The translations under genes were made by a program, and so were the position numbers. Under the pieces are notes generated by a model. That model saw nothing but the letters and a program-made list of their open reading frames with translations, made no database searches and had not been told where the DNA came from. From JAPLJQ01 sp037143735 (GTDB lineage: Bacteria; Desulfobacterota; Syntrophia; Syntrophales; UBA2185): DNA of 42,088 nucleotides. Of the stretch, positions 1 to 7,924 are shown one piece after another. Within the stretch, counting starts at the first letter, position 1. The number at the start of each line of letters is the position of its first letter. The stretch spans positions 1-42,088 of the forward strand of contig JBAWYD010000005.1 in NCBI GenBank assembly GCA_037143735.1, given 5' to 3'.

Positions 1-1
1 T

Positions 2-352
2 GTCGCCGGAATTGCGTTCGGAATCCGGAATATACCGGATCGTCAGCAGGCCCTCGCGGAAATGAAACGGGTGGTCGTTCGTGAAGGGCAGGTGATCGTT
101 CTGGAGATGCATTATCCCCGGCATCCATTCCTTCGCGGGATTTATGATCTTTATCTCAATCACCTGTTGCCACGCATGGCGCACCTCTTTTCGAGAAACC
201 CTGCAGCATACTGTTATCTTGGCGATTCTATTATGAAATTTCCTGCGCCGGACCAATTCGCACGCCTCATGGAAGAGGCCGGCCTGATAAAGGTTGAAAG
301 ATATTCCCTGACCCTGGGGATCACCTTCCTTTACATCGGCGTGAAACCGTAA
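2..352 (+). CDS. ubiE/menG: MenG/UbiE quinone methyltransferase, C-terminal part
   Basis: The frame is open from base 2, so the gene begins upstream of the window and only about 116 C-terminal residues are seen. They start with FGIRNIPDRQQALAEM, the conserved stretch of the UbiE/MenG family, and continue through a LEMHYPRHPFLRGIYDLYL-like segment and an FPAPDQFARLMEEAGL segment to a normal C-terminus. The family adds the C-methyl group to demethylmenaquinone or the ubiquinone precursor using SAM. With a UbiA-family gene at 37340 and an anaerobic gene set, menaquinone is the more likely product, but that is inference. The stop lies 14 nt from the convergent AOR gene. Confidence 0.85.
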   Translation, partial: VAGIAFGIRNIPDRQQALAEMKRVVVREGQVIVLEMHYPRHPFLRGIYDLYLNHLLPRMAHLFSRNPAAYCYLGDSIMKFPAPDQFARLMEEAGLIKVERYSLTLGITFLYIGVKP

Positions 353-366
353 GGGGAATCGGTTTT

Positions 367-2553
367 TTAACCGTTCAACTTGGCGACCCCGGATTTTGTT
401 TCCCCGGAGAGGAATTCCCATAACCCGACCTGTTTCAGTGTCTCGACGGTCGGTATTCCCCCGGCATTCCAGCCCCGTTCGCGGTAATAGGATTGAATCA
501 ATTGTCTTAACTGTTCTTTTCTGTGATTCATCAGGATTTCCCGCTTTTCCCCTGTTTGCATTTTCTGAATCGCATCGAGAGGTTTTTTCATAATTCCGCT
601 GAGGTCCTGGTCGTTATACGCCTTTTCGGCGTCATACAGATCATCGTCCGTCGGTCCGATGGCCCTGTCCGGGATCCAGTCGTACTTGCCGGTGTCTTTG
701 CCAAATATCATGGCATTCATGACCCTCTGTAGATTGATATCCCGGTCTGTCTGCTCGAATATCGTTTCCCAGGTCATATTCGTTCCCAGCATCCCGTTGT
801 AGAAATCCGCGTATATTTCCTGGGAGGCAGGATTGATATACATGTCCGTATCCTTCTTCATCTTCTCGGATTCGGGGTTGAAGACATCGACCCAGGGCAG
901 CTTGCACAGACCCATGTTGTCATTGCCCAGGCGGACTCTCGGATACGTGATCAGTGCCCTTGCTTTATCCTGAAGGGTAGGGAATGCGCCCAGCAGATCC
1001 ACTTTGATGAGCCATGCGGCGGCGTGATGCGCCCCGATATCACTGGCGGCGGCGTAAGAGCCCTGCATGGACAGGGAGCGATGGGTCCGGTAAAGAGAAA
1101 AGGGCAACCCCTTGGTATGCATGGCAAATCTCAGGAGTTCTTTCTTCGGGTTTGTTTTACCGGTTCTTTCGACATATCTGTCCGAGATCCAGTTGACCAG
1201 ATGGACCATGCCTTTTGCTGTTTCTTTTGCAAATTCCGTCTCCCGGCGGGCAATCTGATGAATGAATTCCAGCACTGCTTTTTCATCCCCCCACGCAAGC
1301 GTGAACCCGTTCGTATCTTCTTTGGCCAGATAGCCTCGCTGGAAGCATTCCATCAAAAAGGCCATGATGACGGCCGTGGTGATGGTATCAATCCCGTAGT
1401 TATCGCAATGCCAGTTGGCCTCCATGATGAATTCTGGATTCCACATGCCCAGGTTGGAACCGAAACCGGCGGCTGTTTCATACTCGGGACCATCCACCCA
1501 CACTTTTTGATTTTTTCGAGCTCCTGTGGTCAGTGTCACCCAGCCACCCTTGGTGCATTGCAGGCTGCACCCGGGGAAACAGCCATCCATGCCTCTGTGA
1601 TCGAACAGGTTTTCAGCATAAAATTTTCCACTGATATTTTCCGCCCGCGGGTCGGAACCCAACTGGTAATTGTTCACAGGGAGAGATTGATACGCGTCCT
1701 TGTTCATGAAGCTGATCAGCCCTGCGCTGCCCTTGCGGGACATCTTCAGTGATTGTGGATCGACTTCCCTGACGATTTTTGACAGTTTTGATCCGGAGGC
1801 CTTAACTTTTTCCCAGTCGGCTGCTCCGAAGGGATTTTCGCCTTTGGGAAATTCTGCGAGGACGACAATGGCCCTGATCTTTTTATCCATCATGACGGAG
1901 CCGAGACCGGTTCTGCCCGCCTGTTTGGTTCGAAAGAATCCCTTTCCCCTGTTCATGATTTTGGTGGGATCGAAATAATGGCTGTTGATGCATCCATAGG
2001 TTGTGTTGGCGGCGCCCATGCCCGTGGTCAGAAAAACGATGTCCTTCTTGTCATGACCTGCCTGGACAAACCTGTCGACGATGACTTTTTCCAGATCGAA
2101 GACATGGTCGATGGCAGGCGCTTCCGGCAGAGAGACCACCCCTTTGAAACCGTCGATGACGATCATCGTGTCCTTTAGGGCTTTTCCCGTTATTTCGAGG
2201 GCGTCGAAACCGGCGTACTTGATATAGGCGCCGAAATGTCCTCCGAAATTGGAGACGCCGGGAATGCCCGTAAGTGGCGATAATGAAACGGCCATGCATT
2301 TGCTCGTCCCCGGGAATTGAGGAATGCCTCCCAGCGGGCCGGGTGAAAAGATCAGGGGATTTTCATCATCATGGGGAGCGGTTATCGGGGTGATTCTTTT
2401 ATGAAGAAGATATAATCCCAGTGCCCTGCCTCCGATGAAAAAGTCCCGGACCCGGGGGGCGATGTCGCTTGTCTGAATGGCGCCGTTTCCGGCATTTATG
2501 GTGAGAATTTTGTTTGTATATCCATGATGGAGAGGTGCTTTTGTAAATTCCAT
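367..2553 (-). CDS. AOR family tungsten oxidoreductase, 728 aa
   Basis: This is a full-length member of the aldehyde:ferredoxin oxidoreductase family, which uses a tungsten bis-pterin and one [4Fe-4S] cluster to interconvert aldehydes and carboxylic acids; BamB of class II benzoyl-CoA reductase is a relative. Cluster ligands are visible as C325-x3-C329-x3-C333 and C550. Both pterin-binding signatures are intact: DNYGIDT near 384-390 and DNMGLCK near 545-551. The active-site-type GPEYET and a histidine pair (H509-H510) are present. The start is set at 2553 because an AGGAAGGGA ribosome site lies just upstream; an in-frame ATG at 2598 has no such site. At 728 aa it is longer than the usual 600-650. 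No partner ferredoxin gene is adjacent. Substrate unknown. Confidence 0.87.
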   Translation of the reverse strand: MEFTKAPLHHGYTNKILTINAGNGAIQTSDIAPRVRDFFIGGRALGLYLLHKRITPITAPHDDENPLIFSPGPLGGIPQFPGTSKCMAVSLSPLTGIPGVSNFGGHFGAYIKYAGFDALEITGKALKDTMIVIDGFKGVVSLPEAPAIDHVFDLEKVIVDRFVQAGHDKKDIVFLTTGMGAANTTYGCINSHYFDPTKIMNRGKGFFRTKQAGRTGLGSVMMDKKIRAIVVLAEFPKGENPFGAADWEKVKASGSKLSKIVREVDPQSLKMSRKGSAGLISFMNKDAYQSLPVNNYQLGSDPRAENISGKFYAENLFDHRGMDGCFPGCSLQCTKGGWVTLTTGARKNQKVWVDGPEYETAAGFGSNLGMWNPEFIMEANWHCDNYGIDTITTAVIMAFLMECFQRGYLAKEDTNGFTLAWGDEKAVLEFIHQIARRETEFAKETAKGMVHLVNWISDRYVERTGKTNPKKELLRFAMHTKGLPFSLYRTHRSLSMQGSYAAASDIGAHHAAAWLIKVDLLGAFPTLQDKARALITYPRVRLGNDNMGLCKLPWVDVFNPESEKMKKDTDMYINPASQEIYADFYNGMLGTNMTWETIFEQTDRDINLQRVMNAMIFGKDTGKYDWIPDRAIGPTDDDLYDAEKAYNDQDLSGIMKKPLDAIQKMQTGEKREILMNHRKEQLRQLIQSYYRERGWNAGGIPTVETLKQVGLWEFLSGETKSGVAKLNG

Positions 2554-2636
2554 GTTCCGTTCCCTTCCTGTTGACGTTCTGAGGTTTTCAATCACCAATG
2601 ATTGACATGTCAGCGTTTGCCTTTTTTTAACGTTGC

Positions 2637-2666
2637 AATATAGGACAAAGAGAAATTGCTTGTCAA
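2637..2666 (-). promoter_or_regulatory. Candidate sigma70-type promoter for the 728-aa AOR
   Basis: On the minus strand TTGACA (2666-2661) is followed after 18 nt by TATATT (2642-2637). Transcription would start near 2630, about 75 nt before the AOR start codon. A 10-bp palindrome TGACATGTCA at 2603-2612 lies in the predicted leader and could be an operator. Pattern match only. Confidence 0.4.
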
Positions 2667-2782
2667 TGAATTATCTTGACATTCCTGGAAAATCATGGTT
2701 GAGCCTTCCATAAATTATTCGACCGTTCAAGGACAGGGAATTTAGTGAAGTCATTTAGGAAATTGCGATTTGGAGCGTCGTC

Positions 2783-3322
2783 GTGAATTCTGAGAGAACA
2801 TCATTGAGGGGCATGGTCTATGCGTCAATGTTTGGATCGCTGACCGCCATCGGGGCCTATATCATGATTCCCCTGCCTCCTGTTCCGATCACATTCCAGA
2901 CGCTTTTCCTCAACCTGGCCGGTGCGCTCCTCGGCGGGTACCTTGGGGCGTTGAGTCAGGTGGTTTATATTCTTCTGGGGGTAATCGGGCTGCCGGTTTT
3001 TGCCGGGGGTAAGGCGGGCCTGGGAGTGCTGCTGGGTCCCACAGGCGGATACCTGTTTGGATTTGTGCTGGCTGCTTTTGTCGTAGGAAAACTGATCGCC
3101 GTCAAAAAGGATCCGGGGCTGATCTGGACGATCCTTTCCATGCTGGCGGGGATGGTCGTCATATACTTTCTGGGCATTCTACAACTGACGCTGGTGGCAA
3201 GACTTTCGGTGGAAAAGGCTATCGTCGTCGGCGCCCTCCCTTTCCTTCCGGGCGATATGGTAAAGATTGTATTGGCTTCCTTGATCTATCTTAAAATCAG
3301 GGATAAAATAAAAATTCAATAA
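2783..3322 (+). CDS. bioY: BioY, biotin ECF transporter substrate-binding (S) subunit
   Basis: A 179-residue membrane protein with about six hydrophobic segments. It has the typical BioY sequence IPLPPVPITFQTLFLNLAGA near residues 29-48, followed by the glycine-rich VFAGGKAGLGVLLGPTGGY motif. BioY is the membrane component that captures biotin. Directly after it come an ATPase and an EcfT, making a complete BioYMN-type uptake system. The start is GTG at 2783, seven bases after GGAG; an ATG at 2813 is the alternative. Its stop is 3 nt before the ATPase start, suggesting translational coupling. Confidence 0.93.
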   Translation: MNSERTSLRGMVYASMFGSLTAIGAYIMIPLPPVPITFQTLFLNLAGALLGGYLGALSQVVYILLGVIGLPVFAGGKAGLGVLLGPTGGYLFGFVLAAFVVGKLIAVKKDPGLIWTILSMLAGMVVIYFLGILQLTLVARLSVEKAIVVGALPFLPGDMVKIVLASLIYLKIRDKIKIQ

Positions 3323-3325
3323 TTC

Positions 3326-4201
3326 ATGATACATGTAGAAAATATCACATACCGCTATGATCAGAATGATCCTGTCCTGAGGTCGTTGAACATGTCCATC
3401 GGCGACGGGGAGTATGTTGCCCTGATCGGTCCGAATGGCTGCGGGAAGACAACATTGATCAAGCATTTAAATGCACTTCTTGTCCCCGCTGAGGGGGTTG
3501 TGCTTGTGGACGGCATCAATACAAAGGATTCGTCGGCCGTGAGAGAGATCAGACGCAGAGTGGGCATGGTCTTTCAGAATCCCGACAATCAGATTATCGG
3601 GATGAGTGTTGAGGAAGACGTGGCTTTCGGTCCCGGCAATCTGGGCCTTCCATCCAGCGAGATCCGCGAAAGGGTTGATGCGTCTCTTGCCATGGTGGGA
3701 ATGGCGGACTATGCGAAACGTCCTCCCCATACCCTTTCCGGCGGCGAAAAGAGGCTCATTTCCATTGCGGGAGTCCTTGCCATGAAACCCCGCTATATTG
3801 CGTTTGATGAACCTACCGCCAGTCTTGATCCGTCGAGCAGACAGAGGGTTATTGATATTATCAGGAAACTGAACACAGAGGAGATTGCCATCATACACAT
3901 TGCCCATGACATGGATGAAATCATCCATGCGGATCGCGTCATGGTAATGGACCGGGGTGGCATATCCATGAGCGGGACGCCGAGGGAAGTTTTCACCCGG
4001 ATAGACTACCTTAAAACCCTCGGATTGCATATCCCGCAGGTTGTGGAGCTTCTCTGGAAGCTCAGGCAGATGGGATGGGATGTTTCTACAGATGTTCTGA
4101 CAATAGAGGAAGCCTGCCTTGAAATATCTGCATCGGCCGGCGATCATTACGACACAGGTGCTTCCAGCAAGGTGCGCAAAAGGATGGGTGAACGTGTATA
4201 A
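3326..4201 (+). CDS. bioM: ECF transporter ATPase (EcfA/BioM type)
   Basis: A 291-residue ABC ATPase that powers biotin uptake with BioY and EcfT. Walker A is GPNGCGKTT (35-43), the Q-loop is FQNPDNQI (83-90), the ABC signature is LSGGEKR (137-143) and Walker B runs into DEPTASLD (161-168). The H-loop lies in IIHIAHDMDEI. The FQNPDNQI sequence is typical of ECF and CbiO-type ATPases. No ribosome site is evident, so translation probably depends on coupling to bioY just upstream. Only one ATPase gene is seen, so a homodimer is likely. Confidence 0.92.
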   Translation: MIHVENITYRYDQNDPVLRSLNMSIGDGEYVALIGPNGCGKTTLIKHLNALLVPAEGVVLVDGINTKDSSAVREIRRRVGMVFQNPDNQIIGMSVEEDVAFGPGNLGLPSSEIRERVDASLAMVGMADYAKRPPHTLSGGEKRLISIAGVLAMKPRYIAFDEPTASLDPSSRQRVIDIIRKLNTEEIAIIHIAHDMDEIIHADRVMVMDRGGISMSGTPREVFTRIDYLKTLGLHIPQVVELLWKLRQMGWDVSTDVLTIEEACLEISASAGDHYDTGASSKVRKRMGERV

Positions 4202-4985
4202 CCTGGGCCAATACATCCATGGCGAAGCCATCACCTACAAACTGGATCCGAGGGTTAAAATCCTTTCCGCAATCGTGTTGAGTGTCCTTATCTTCAGGGC
4301 AAACCTTTCGGGCGGCATTCTGATCAGTGCGTTTTTAGCAGCCGTCATTCTCATGTCCCGACTGACGTTAAACCACATTCTGAACGCCTTTAAACCGGTC
4401 GCTATCTTTGTGTCCCTCCTCTTTTTCCTGCACGTATTCTTTACCGATGGAACGGTGTTGCTTGCGTTTCCCCCTTTTCCTGTAAAAATAACGTATGAAG
4501 GTCTCTATCAGGGGACTTTTGTCGCCTGGCAGATTGCCTGTCTGGTTCTGTCTGCTGCGATTCTGACGATGACAACGCCGCCATCTGATCTGATCAGCGG
4601 CATTGAAAAACTCCTCAGGCCGTTCAGGCGTGTAGGTGTACCGTCACATGATGTGGCGGTCATGATATCCATGGCACTGAGGTTCATGCCGACGCTTCTC
4701 GAAGAATTTGACAGAATCAGGATGGCCCAGATGGCCCGGGGCGCGGATGTCAAAATCGGATCCATCCCGGAGAAGACCAGATGGGCAAAAGCCCTGGCGA
4801 TCCCTTTGATGTTCAGTGCCTTCCGACGAGCCGATGAACTCGCCGACGCCATGGAAGCGAGAGGTTATCAGCGGGGCTACAGGACAACCCTCAGGGAACT
4901 GCGGATGACTTCTCTGGATTCTGCGGCCATGGCGCTGATGCTGTTGTTCATCGGAGGCGTTTTTGTTTTGACGGGGTTATCGTGA
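4194..4985 (+). CDS. bioN: ECF transporter coupling membrane protein EcfT (BioN type)
   Basis: A 263-residue integral membrane protein with four or five hydrophobic spans in its first 130 residues and one at the C-terminus. It carries the two Ala-Arg-Gly coupling motifs that define EcfT (about residues 181-183 in AQMARGADV and 222-224 in AMEARGYQ), which contact the ATPases. The start is taken as GTG 4194, about nine bases from an AGGA site and overlapping the ATPase by 8 nt; GTG 4188 is also possible. The frame is open further upstream inside the ATPase gene, but nothing there looks like EcfT. Confidence 0.9.
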   Translation: MYNLGQYIHGEAITYKLDPRVKILSAIVLSVLIFRANLSGGILISAFLAAVILMSRLTLNHILNAFKPVAIFVSLLFFLHVFFTDGTVLLAFPPFPVKITYEGLYQGTFVAWQIACLVLSAAILTMTTPPSDLISGIEKLLRPFRRVGVPSHDVAVMISMALRFMPTLLEEFDRIRMAQMARGADVKIGSIPEKTRWAKALAIPLMFSAFRRADELADAMEARGYQRGYRTTLRELRMTSLDSAAMALMLLFIGGVFVLTGLS

Positions 4986-5857
4986 TGAATAATGGTTGGC
5001 TTTGGGTGGACACAGCTTCTAAAATGGATGAGGCCAGGGAGGATATCAGCCGTTCTCCCATTATCTGTGTAGACACGGAGTATGATTCCTTCCGGTATTT
5101 CAGAGCGGTTCTCTGTTTGATCCAGATCGAAGCTGATAAAAAAACATACCTTTTCGATCCCTTCAGCGGCCTGGATTATTCCTTTTTGGGCACCGTTTTT
5201 GCCAGCCCGAATATCCTCAAAGTGATGCATGCCGGTGATAATGACGTCCGGATTTTAAAAAGGGACTACGGATTTGTATTCAATAACATTTTTGACACAC
5301 ACAGGGCTGCCTCGTTGCTCGGCTGCCATTATCTTGCTCTTGACGCCCTGGTTGGCCGGTATCTCGGCATCGAGTTTGATAAGAAAAAGTCCATGCAACG
5401 CTCACGATGGGATGTCCGGCCCCTGACCCCGGGGCAATTGCAATACGCTGTTGAAGACACGGCTTACCTGAAGGATTTATATCGAAAGCTTGACGATGAA
5501 ATAGAGGAAACGGGACTGAAAGAAAATGCCATGAAATCGTTTGAGGGCATTGCCAATGTCACGTGGAGTGATAATTCCTTTGACCCCCGGGGATGTAAAA
5601 ATATTAAAGGATATAAAGGTCTTACGTCAGATCAAAAGCGTTGTCTGGGGCGCCTCTGCCACTGGCGTTTTCAAAAGGCGGATGAAACGAACATGGCACA
5701 GTTCATGATTTTGTCCGATCAGACGCTCCTCGATCTGGTCATGATGGAAACGCCTTCCTGGGACATTCTTAAGCATTCTGGTGTCCTGTCTTACGAAAAG
5801 GTGACCCGTCATGGGGCGGAAATCATGGAGATCCTGAAAGACAGCGTGGAGACATAA
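4985..5857 (+). CDS. rnd: RNase D-like 3'-5' exonuclease (DEDD) with HRDC-like tail
   Basis: A 290-residue protein. The DEDD exonuclease domain covers about 1-190: Exo I with D30 and E32 (CVDTEYDSF), Exo II around AGDNDVRIL (85-91), and Exo III in YAVEDTAYL. Residues about 205-285 resemble a single HRDC domain. E. coli RNase D is about 375 residues with two HRDC units, so this is the short form. RNase D trims tRNA and other structured RNA 3' ends. The ATG at 4985 overlaps the ecfT stop by one base; GTG 4982 is an alternative. Being in the biotin operon is probably just co-transcription. Confidence 0.88.
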   Translation: MNNGWLWVDTASKMDEAREDISRSPIICVDTEYDSFRYFRAVLCLIQIEADKKTYLFDPFSGLDYSFLGTVFASPNILKVMHAGDNDVRILKRDYGFVFNNIFDTHRAASLLGCHYLALDALVGRYLGIEFDKKKSMQRSRWDVRPLTPGQLQYAVEDTAYLKDLYRKLDDEIEETGLKENAMKSFEGIANVTWSDNSFDPRGCKNIKGYKGLTSDQKRCLGRLCHWRFQKADETNMAQFMILSDQTLLDLVMMETPSWDILKHSGVLSYEKVTRHGAEIMEILKDSVET

Positions 5858-5911
5858 AACGAAAAGGTGTCCGGATTTATTAATACCGGGATTTGACCGA
5901 TAGCGGGGGCT

Positions 5912-6229
5912 TTATGGCAGCTTGCAATGAGCCTCATTCAAAAGATGGTTGATGTCTTTTTCAAGCTGGTCGAAACAATCCATGAGCGATTTGGCTTCAT
6001 CCGTCAAATGCATACCCTGTCTCGCGTGGTCAATCTCCACAAGCTTCATGCCAAGCCGCTCTTCCGATGCTTTTAATCTCCCCCATGCTGCCCGGTATGA
6101 CATTTTCAGCTTCTTGGCTGCCGCGCTCAGGCTATGGTATTCGTTGATCGCCTTTAACAGGCCATCGCGGCCGGGACCAAACACGACGCGACCACCACGC
6201 TCCAACCATATTTTATGTTTGATTTCCAT
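5912..6229 (-). CDS. ModE N-terminal-type winged-helix regulator without molbindin domain
   Basis: A 105-residue protein matching only the DNA-binding part of ModE, the molybdate-responsive regulator. KIWLERGGRVVFGPGRDGLLKAI is typical of the ModE start; SLSAAAKKLKMSYRAAWGRL is the winged-helix recognition region; LVEIDHARQGMHLTDEAKSL is the wing. The two ligand-binding molbindin modules of full ModE are absent, so it may sense Mo/W through a partner, by another means, or not at all. GGAGA lies 8 nt before the ATG. It is transcribed away from the P460/ferredoxin/AOR operon, and four AOR-family and one FDH gene sit in the window, so control of tungsten/molybdenum enzymes is a reasonable inference. 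Confidence 0.85.
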   Translation of the reverse strand: MEIKHKIWLERGGRVVFGPGRDGLLKAINEYHSLSAAAKKLKMSYRAAWGRLKASEERLGMKLVEIDHARQGMHLTDEAKSLMDCFDQLEKDINHLLNEAHCKLP

Positions 6230-6326
6230 GCGTTGTCTCCATGATTGTCAAAAAACGTGCAAATACGATTGATTATGTATGTAGGGTAACATGATGAAGC
6301 GTTGCGTGGCAAGGACTTTCGTCACA

Positions 6327-6352
6327 CACATATGTCATTTATGGCATATGTG
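6327..6352. promoter_or_regulatory. Inverted repeat, candidate operator of the ModE-like protein
   Basis: CACATATG (6327-6334) and its exact reverse complement CATATGTG (6345-6352) are separated by 10 nt. The site ends about 33 bp before the -35 box of the candidate AOR-operon promoter, a position fitting activation, and lies about 100 bp upstream of the divergent ModE-like start. Spaced palindromes with TATA-rich arms are typical of ModE sites in E. coli, but this is not the E. coli consensus. Confidence 0.45.
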
Positions 6353-6385
6353 CTGGAAATCACTATCTTATTATAAAAAAAGCCA

Positions 6386-6414
6386 TTGACAATCACACAT
6401 CGAACTGGTTAAAT
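6386..6414 (+). promoter_or_regulatory. Candidate promoter of the P460-ferredoxin-AOR operon
   Basis: TTGACA (6386-6391), a 17-nt spacer, then TTAAAT (6409-6414). A transcript would start near 6421 and carry a leader of about 115 nt before the 6539 start codon. Confidence 0.5.
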
Positions 6415-6538
6415 GACGCCCATATGTTTTTTATCGGCGGTCTTTTTCCTCATAAGGCTTAAACAACATATCTGCGGGTTAAACCATGTCTGATCGTCTT
6501 CTGTTCCATATCAATCGCTTAAAGTCAGGAGGTAGTGC

Positions 6539-7030
6539 ATGAAAAAAAGATTTCTTTTTGTAGTCTTATTTATTGTAGCAAGTCTTGTTTTTTCCGGATT
6601 CGTCTTTGGTCAGGGTAAAAAGATTCCCGCCAACGGCGCGGCCGTCTGGGATCACCTGAAGAAGGAGGGTTACGCAAAAAAATGGAAGATGTGGCCGGGA
6701 ACGACGGCCTTGTATAAGGGGCCGGAGCCTCACGGGGCGTTTCTCACCACGTATGTGAATGACGCGGCGTTTAAGGCCATCACCGGCAAGAGGGGTAAAT
6801 TCCCCGACGGGGCGATGATCGCCCAGGACAATTTTTCAAAGGATAAAAAGCTGAAGAACATTGATGTCATGTATAAGGTGAAGGGATACAACCCGAAAGA
6901 GGGAGACTGGTTCTGGGTGCAGTTCAGAACAGACGGCAGAATTATATCGGAAGGAAAGATCGATGAGTGCATCAAATGTCATGTCGCCCAGAAGGGGAAT
7001 GACTATGTGTACACCACTAAGATGAAATAG
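6539..7030 (+). CDS. Exported cytochrome P460-domain c-type heme protein
   Basis: A 163-residue protein with a Sec signal peptide (KKR, then a hydrophobic run to about residue 23). The mature part resembles the cytochrome P460 fold: a W/F-rich body with DGAMIAQDNF and a C-terminal heme c site C144-I-K-C-H148. Such proteins are periplasmic, and function outside nitrifiers is poorly known. AGGAGG precedes the ATG at good spacing. It is the first gene of the locus encoding a Tat-exported ferredoxin and an AOR, so it could pass electrons for a periplasmic complex; this is inference from order only. Confidence 0.75.
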   Translation: MKKRFLFVVLFIVASLVFSGFVFGQGKKIPANGAAVWDHLKKEGYAKKWKMWPGTTALYKGPEPHGAFLTTYVNDAAFKAITGKRGKFPDGAMIAQDNFSKDKKLKNIDVMYKVKGYNPKEGDWFWVQFRTDGRIISEGKIDECIKCHVAQKGNDYVYTTKMK

Positions 7031-7092
7031 TCTCTGTTGATGATCATGGACAAGGATAATAAAAAACATAAGAGAAATCGGTGGATTGACTG

Positions 7093-7135
7093 AAAGGAGG
7101 TGTAAGTGGCAAGTCAATTCTTTTGTAAACCTTAA
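7093..7135 (+). other. Strong ribosome site with a nine-codon open frame (possible leader peptide)
   Basis: AAAGGAGGTG (7093-7102), a near-perfect Shine-Dalgarno sequence, is followed at 7106 by GTG and a nine-residue frame MASQFFCKP ending at TAA 7133-7135. It lies between the P460 gene and the Tat ferredoxin, which has its own GGAGG. It may be a leader peptide, a ribosome standby site, or a leftover. Confidence 0.25.
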
Positions 7136-7163
7136 AGCGAGTCATCACATTGGAGGTTTTAAT

Positions 7164-7919
7164 ATGGAAGATAAAGAAAGAAAATTTCCTGAACTGCTCC
7201 AGAAGGAAACGACCCGCCGCGGCTTTCTGAGGGGGACAGCCGTGGCAGCGAGCAGCGCCGTTGCCCTGGCGACCATAGGAAGCCTGGCTCCCAAATCCGC
7301 CCAGGCACAGGCGAAACCGCCGGAACCGAAGAAGGATCCGATGAAATTTCTCTTTGCGGAACGTCAGAATTGTACCGGTTGCCGGGCCTGTGAATATGCC
7401 TGTTCCGTTTATCACACCGGTGTCGTCAGACCCTCCGTATCCCGGATTCATGTGCTGAAATACAAAGATTCCATAGACGTTCCCGTCATATGCTGGCACT
7501 GCAACGATCGTCCATGTATTGCGGCCTGTCCCACAACGCCTAAAGCGATACAGGCGGATCCCCAGAGTAACGGGATTATCCTGGATGAGAAAATCTGCCT
7601 CGGTGCGAAATGTCTGAAATGTAAAGAGGCCTGTCCGGCGCAGTACGTCTGGGTGAATCCCGATACGGGTCAACCCCTCATGTGTGACATGTGCGGCGGT
7701 GATCCGGAGTGCGTTAAAGCATGTTTCGCCCAGTCCGGCAATCCTCAGGGGCCCTGCCTCATGGCAAACAAGCTGGGGTTCGGCGTCAATATGGCCTTCA
7801 GGGAAGTGACACCCGAGCAGGCGGGCGCGGATTTACTGGATCTTACGTTCTATCCCAATGTCGGCGGGAAAAGGCTCACCCCCGTTAAAACTGCTAAGAC
7901 CAAGAAGGCGAGGAGGTGA
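7164..7919 (+). CDS. Tat-exported four-cluster ferredoxin subunit, AOR partner
   Basis: A 251-residue protein. A twin-arginine signal is clear: T-R18-R19-G-F-L, an alanine-rich hydrophobic stretch and an AQA-type cleavage site near 48. The mature part is a DmsB/HycB-type polyferredoxin starting with C70-x2-C-x2-C-x3-C, then CWHCNDRPCIAACP, CLGAKCLKCKEACP and CDMCGGDPECVKAC, enough for about four [4Fe-4S] clusters. The start at 7164 has GGAGG seven bases upstream; the longer frame lacks the signal context. The stop is five bases before the AOR start, and the AOR ribosome site lies inside this gene's last codons. Very probably the electron-transfer subunit of the adjacent AOR. The signal suggests the pair works outside the cytoplasm. 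Confidence 0.88.
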   Translation: MEDKERKFPELLQKETTRRGFLRGTAVAASSAVALATIGSLAPKSAQAQAKPPEPKKDPMKFLFAERQNCTGCRACEYACSVYHTGVVRPSVSRIHVLKYKDSIDVPVICWHCNDRPCIAACPTTPKAIQADPQSNGIILDEKICLGAKCLKCKEACPAQYVWVNPDTGQPLMCDMCGGDPECVKACFAQSGNPQGPCLMANKLGFGVNMAFREVTPEQAGADLLDLTFYPNVGGKRLTPVKTAKTKKARR

Positions 7920-7924
7920 TGACC

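Larger units (their letters stand above)
6230..6538. other. Divergent regulatory region between ModE-like gene and AOR operon
   Basis: This 309-nt gap contains no plausible gene. It is AT-rich and holds a perfect 8-bp inverted repeat and a good promoter, both listed separately, plus an AGGAGG ribosome site just before 6539. Other hairpins are weak. Confidence 0.6.

Noticed and set aside
1024..1752. 242-codon open frame antisense to the 728-aa AOR
   Set aside because: Composition is that of a reverse-strand shadow; the AOR on the other strand has a full set of family motifs.
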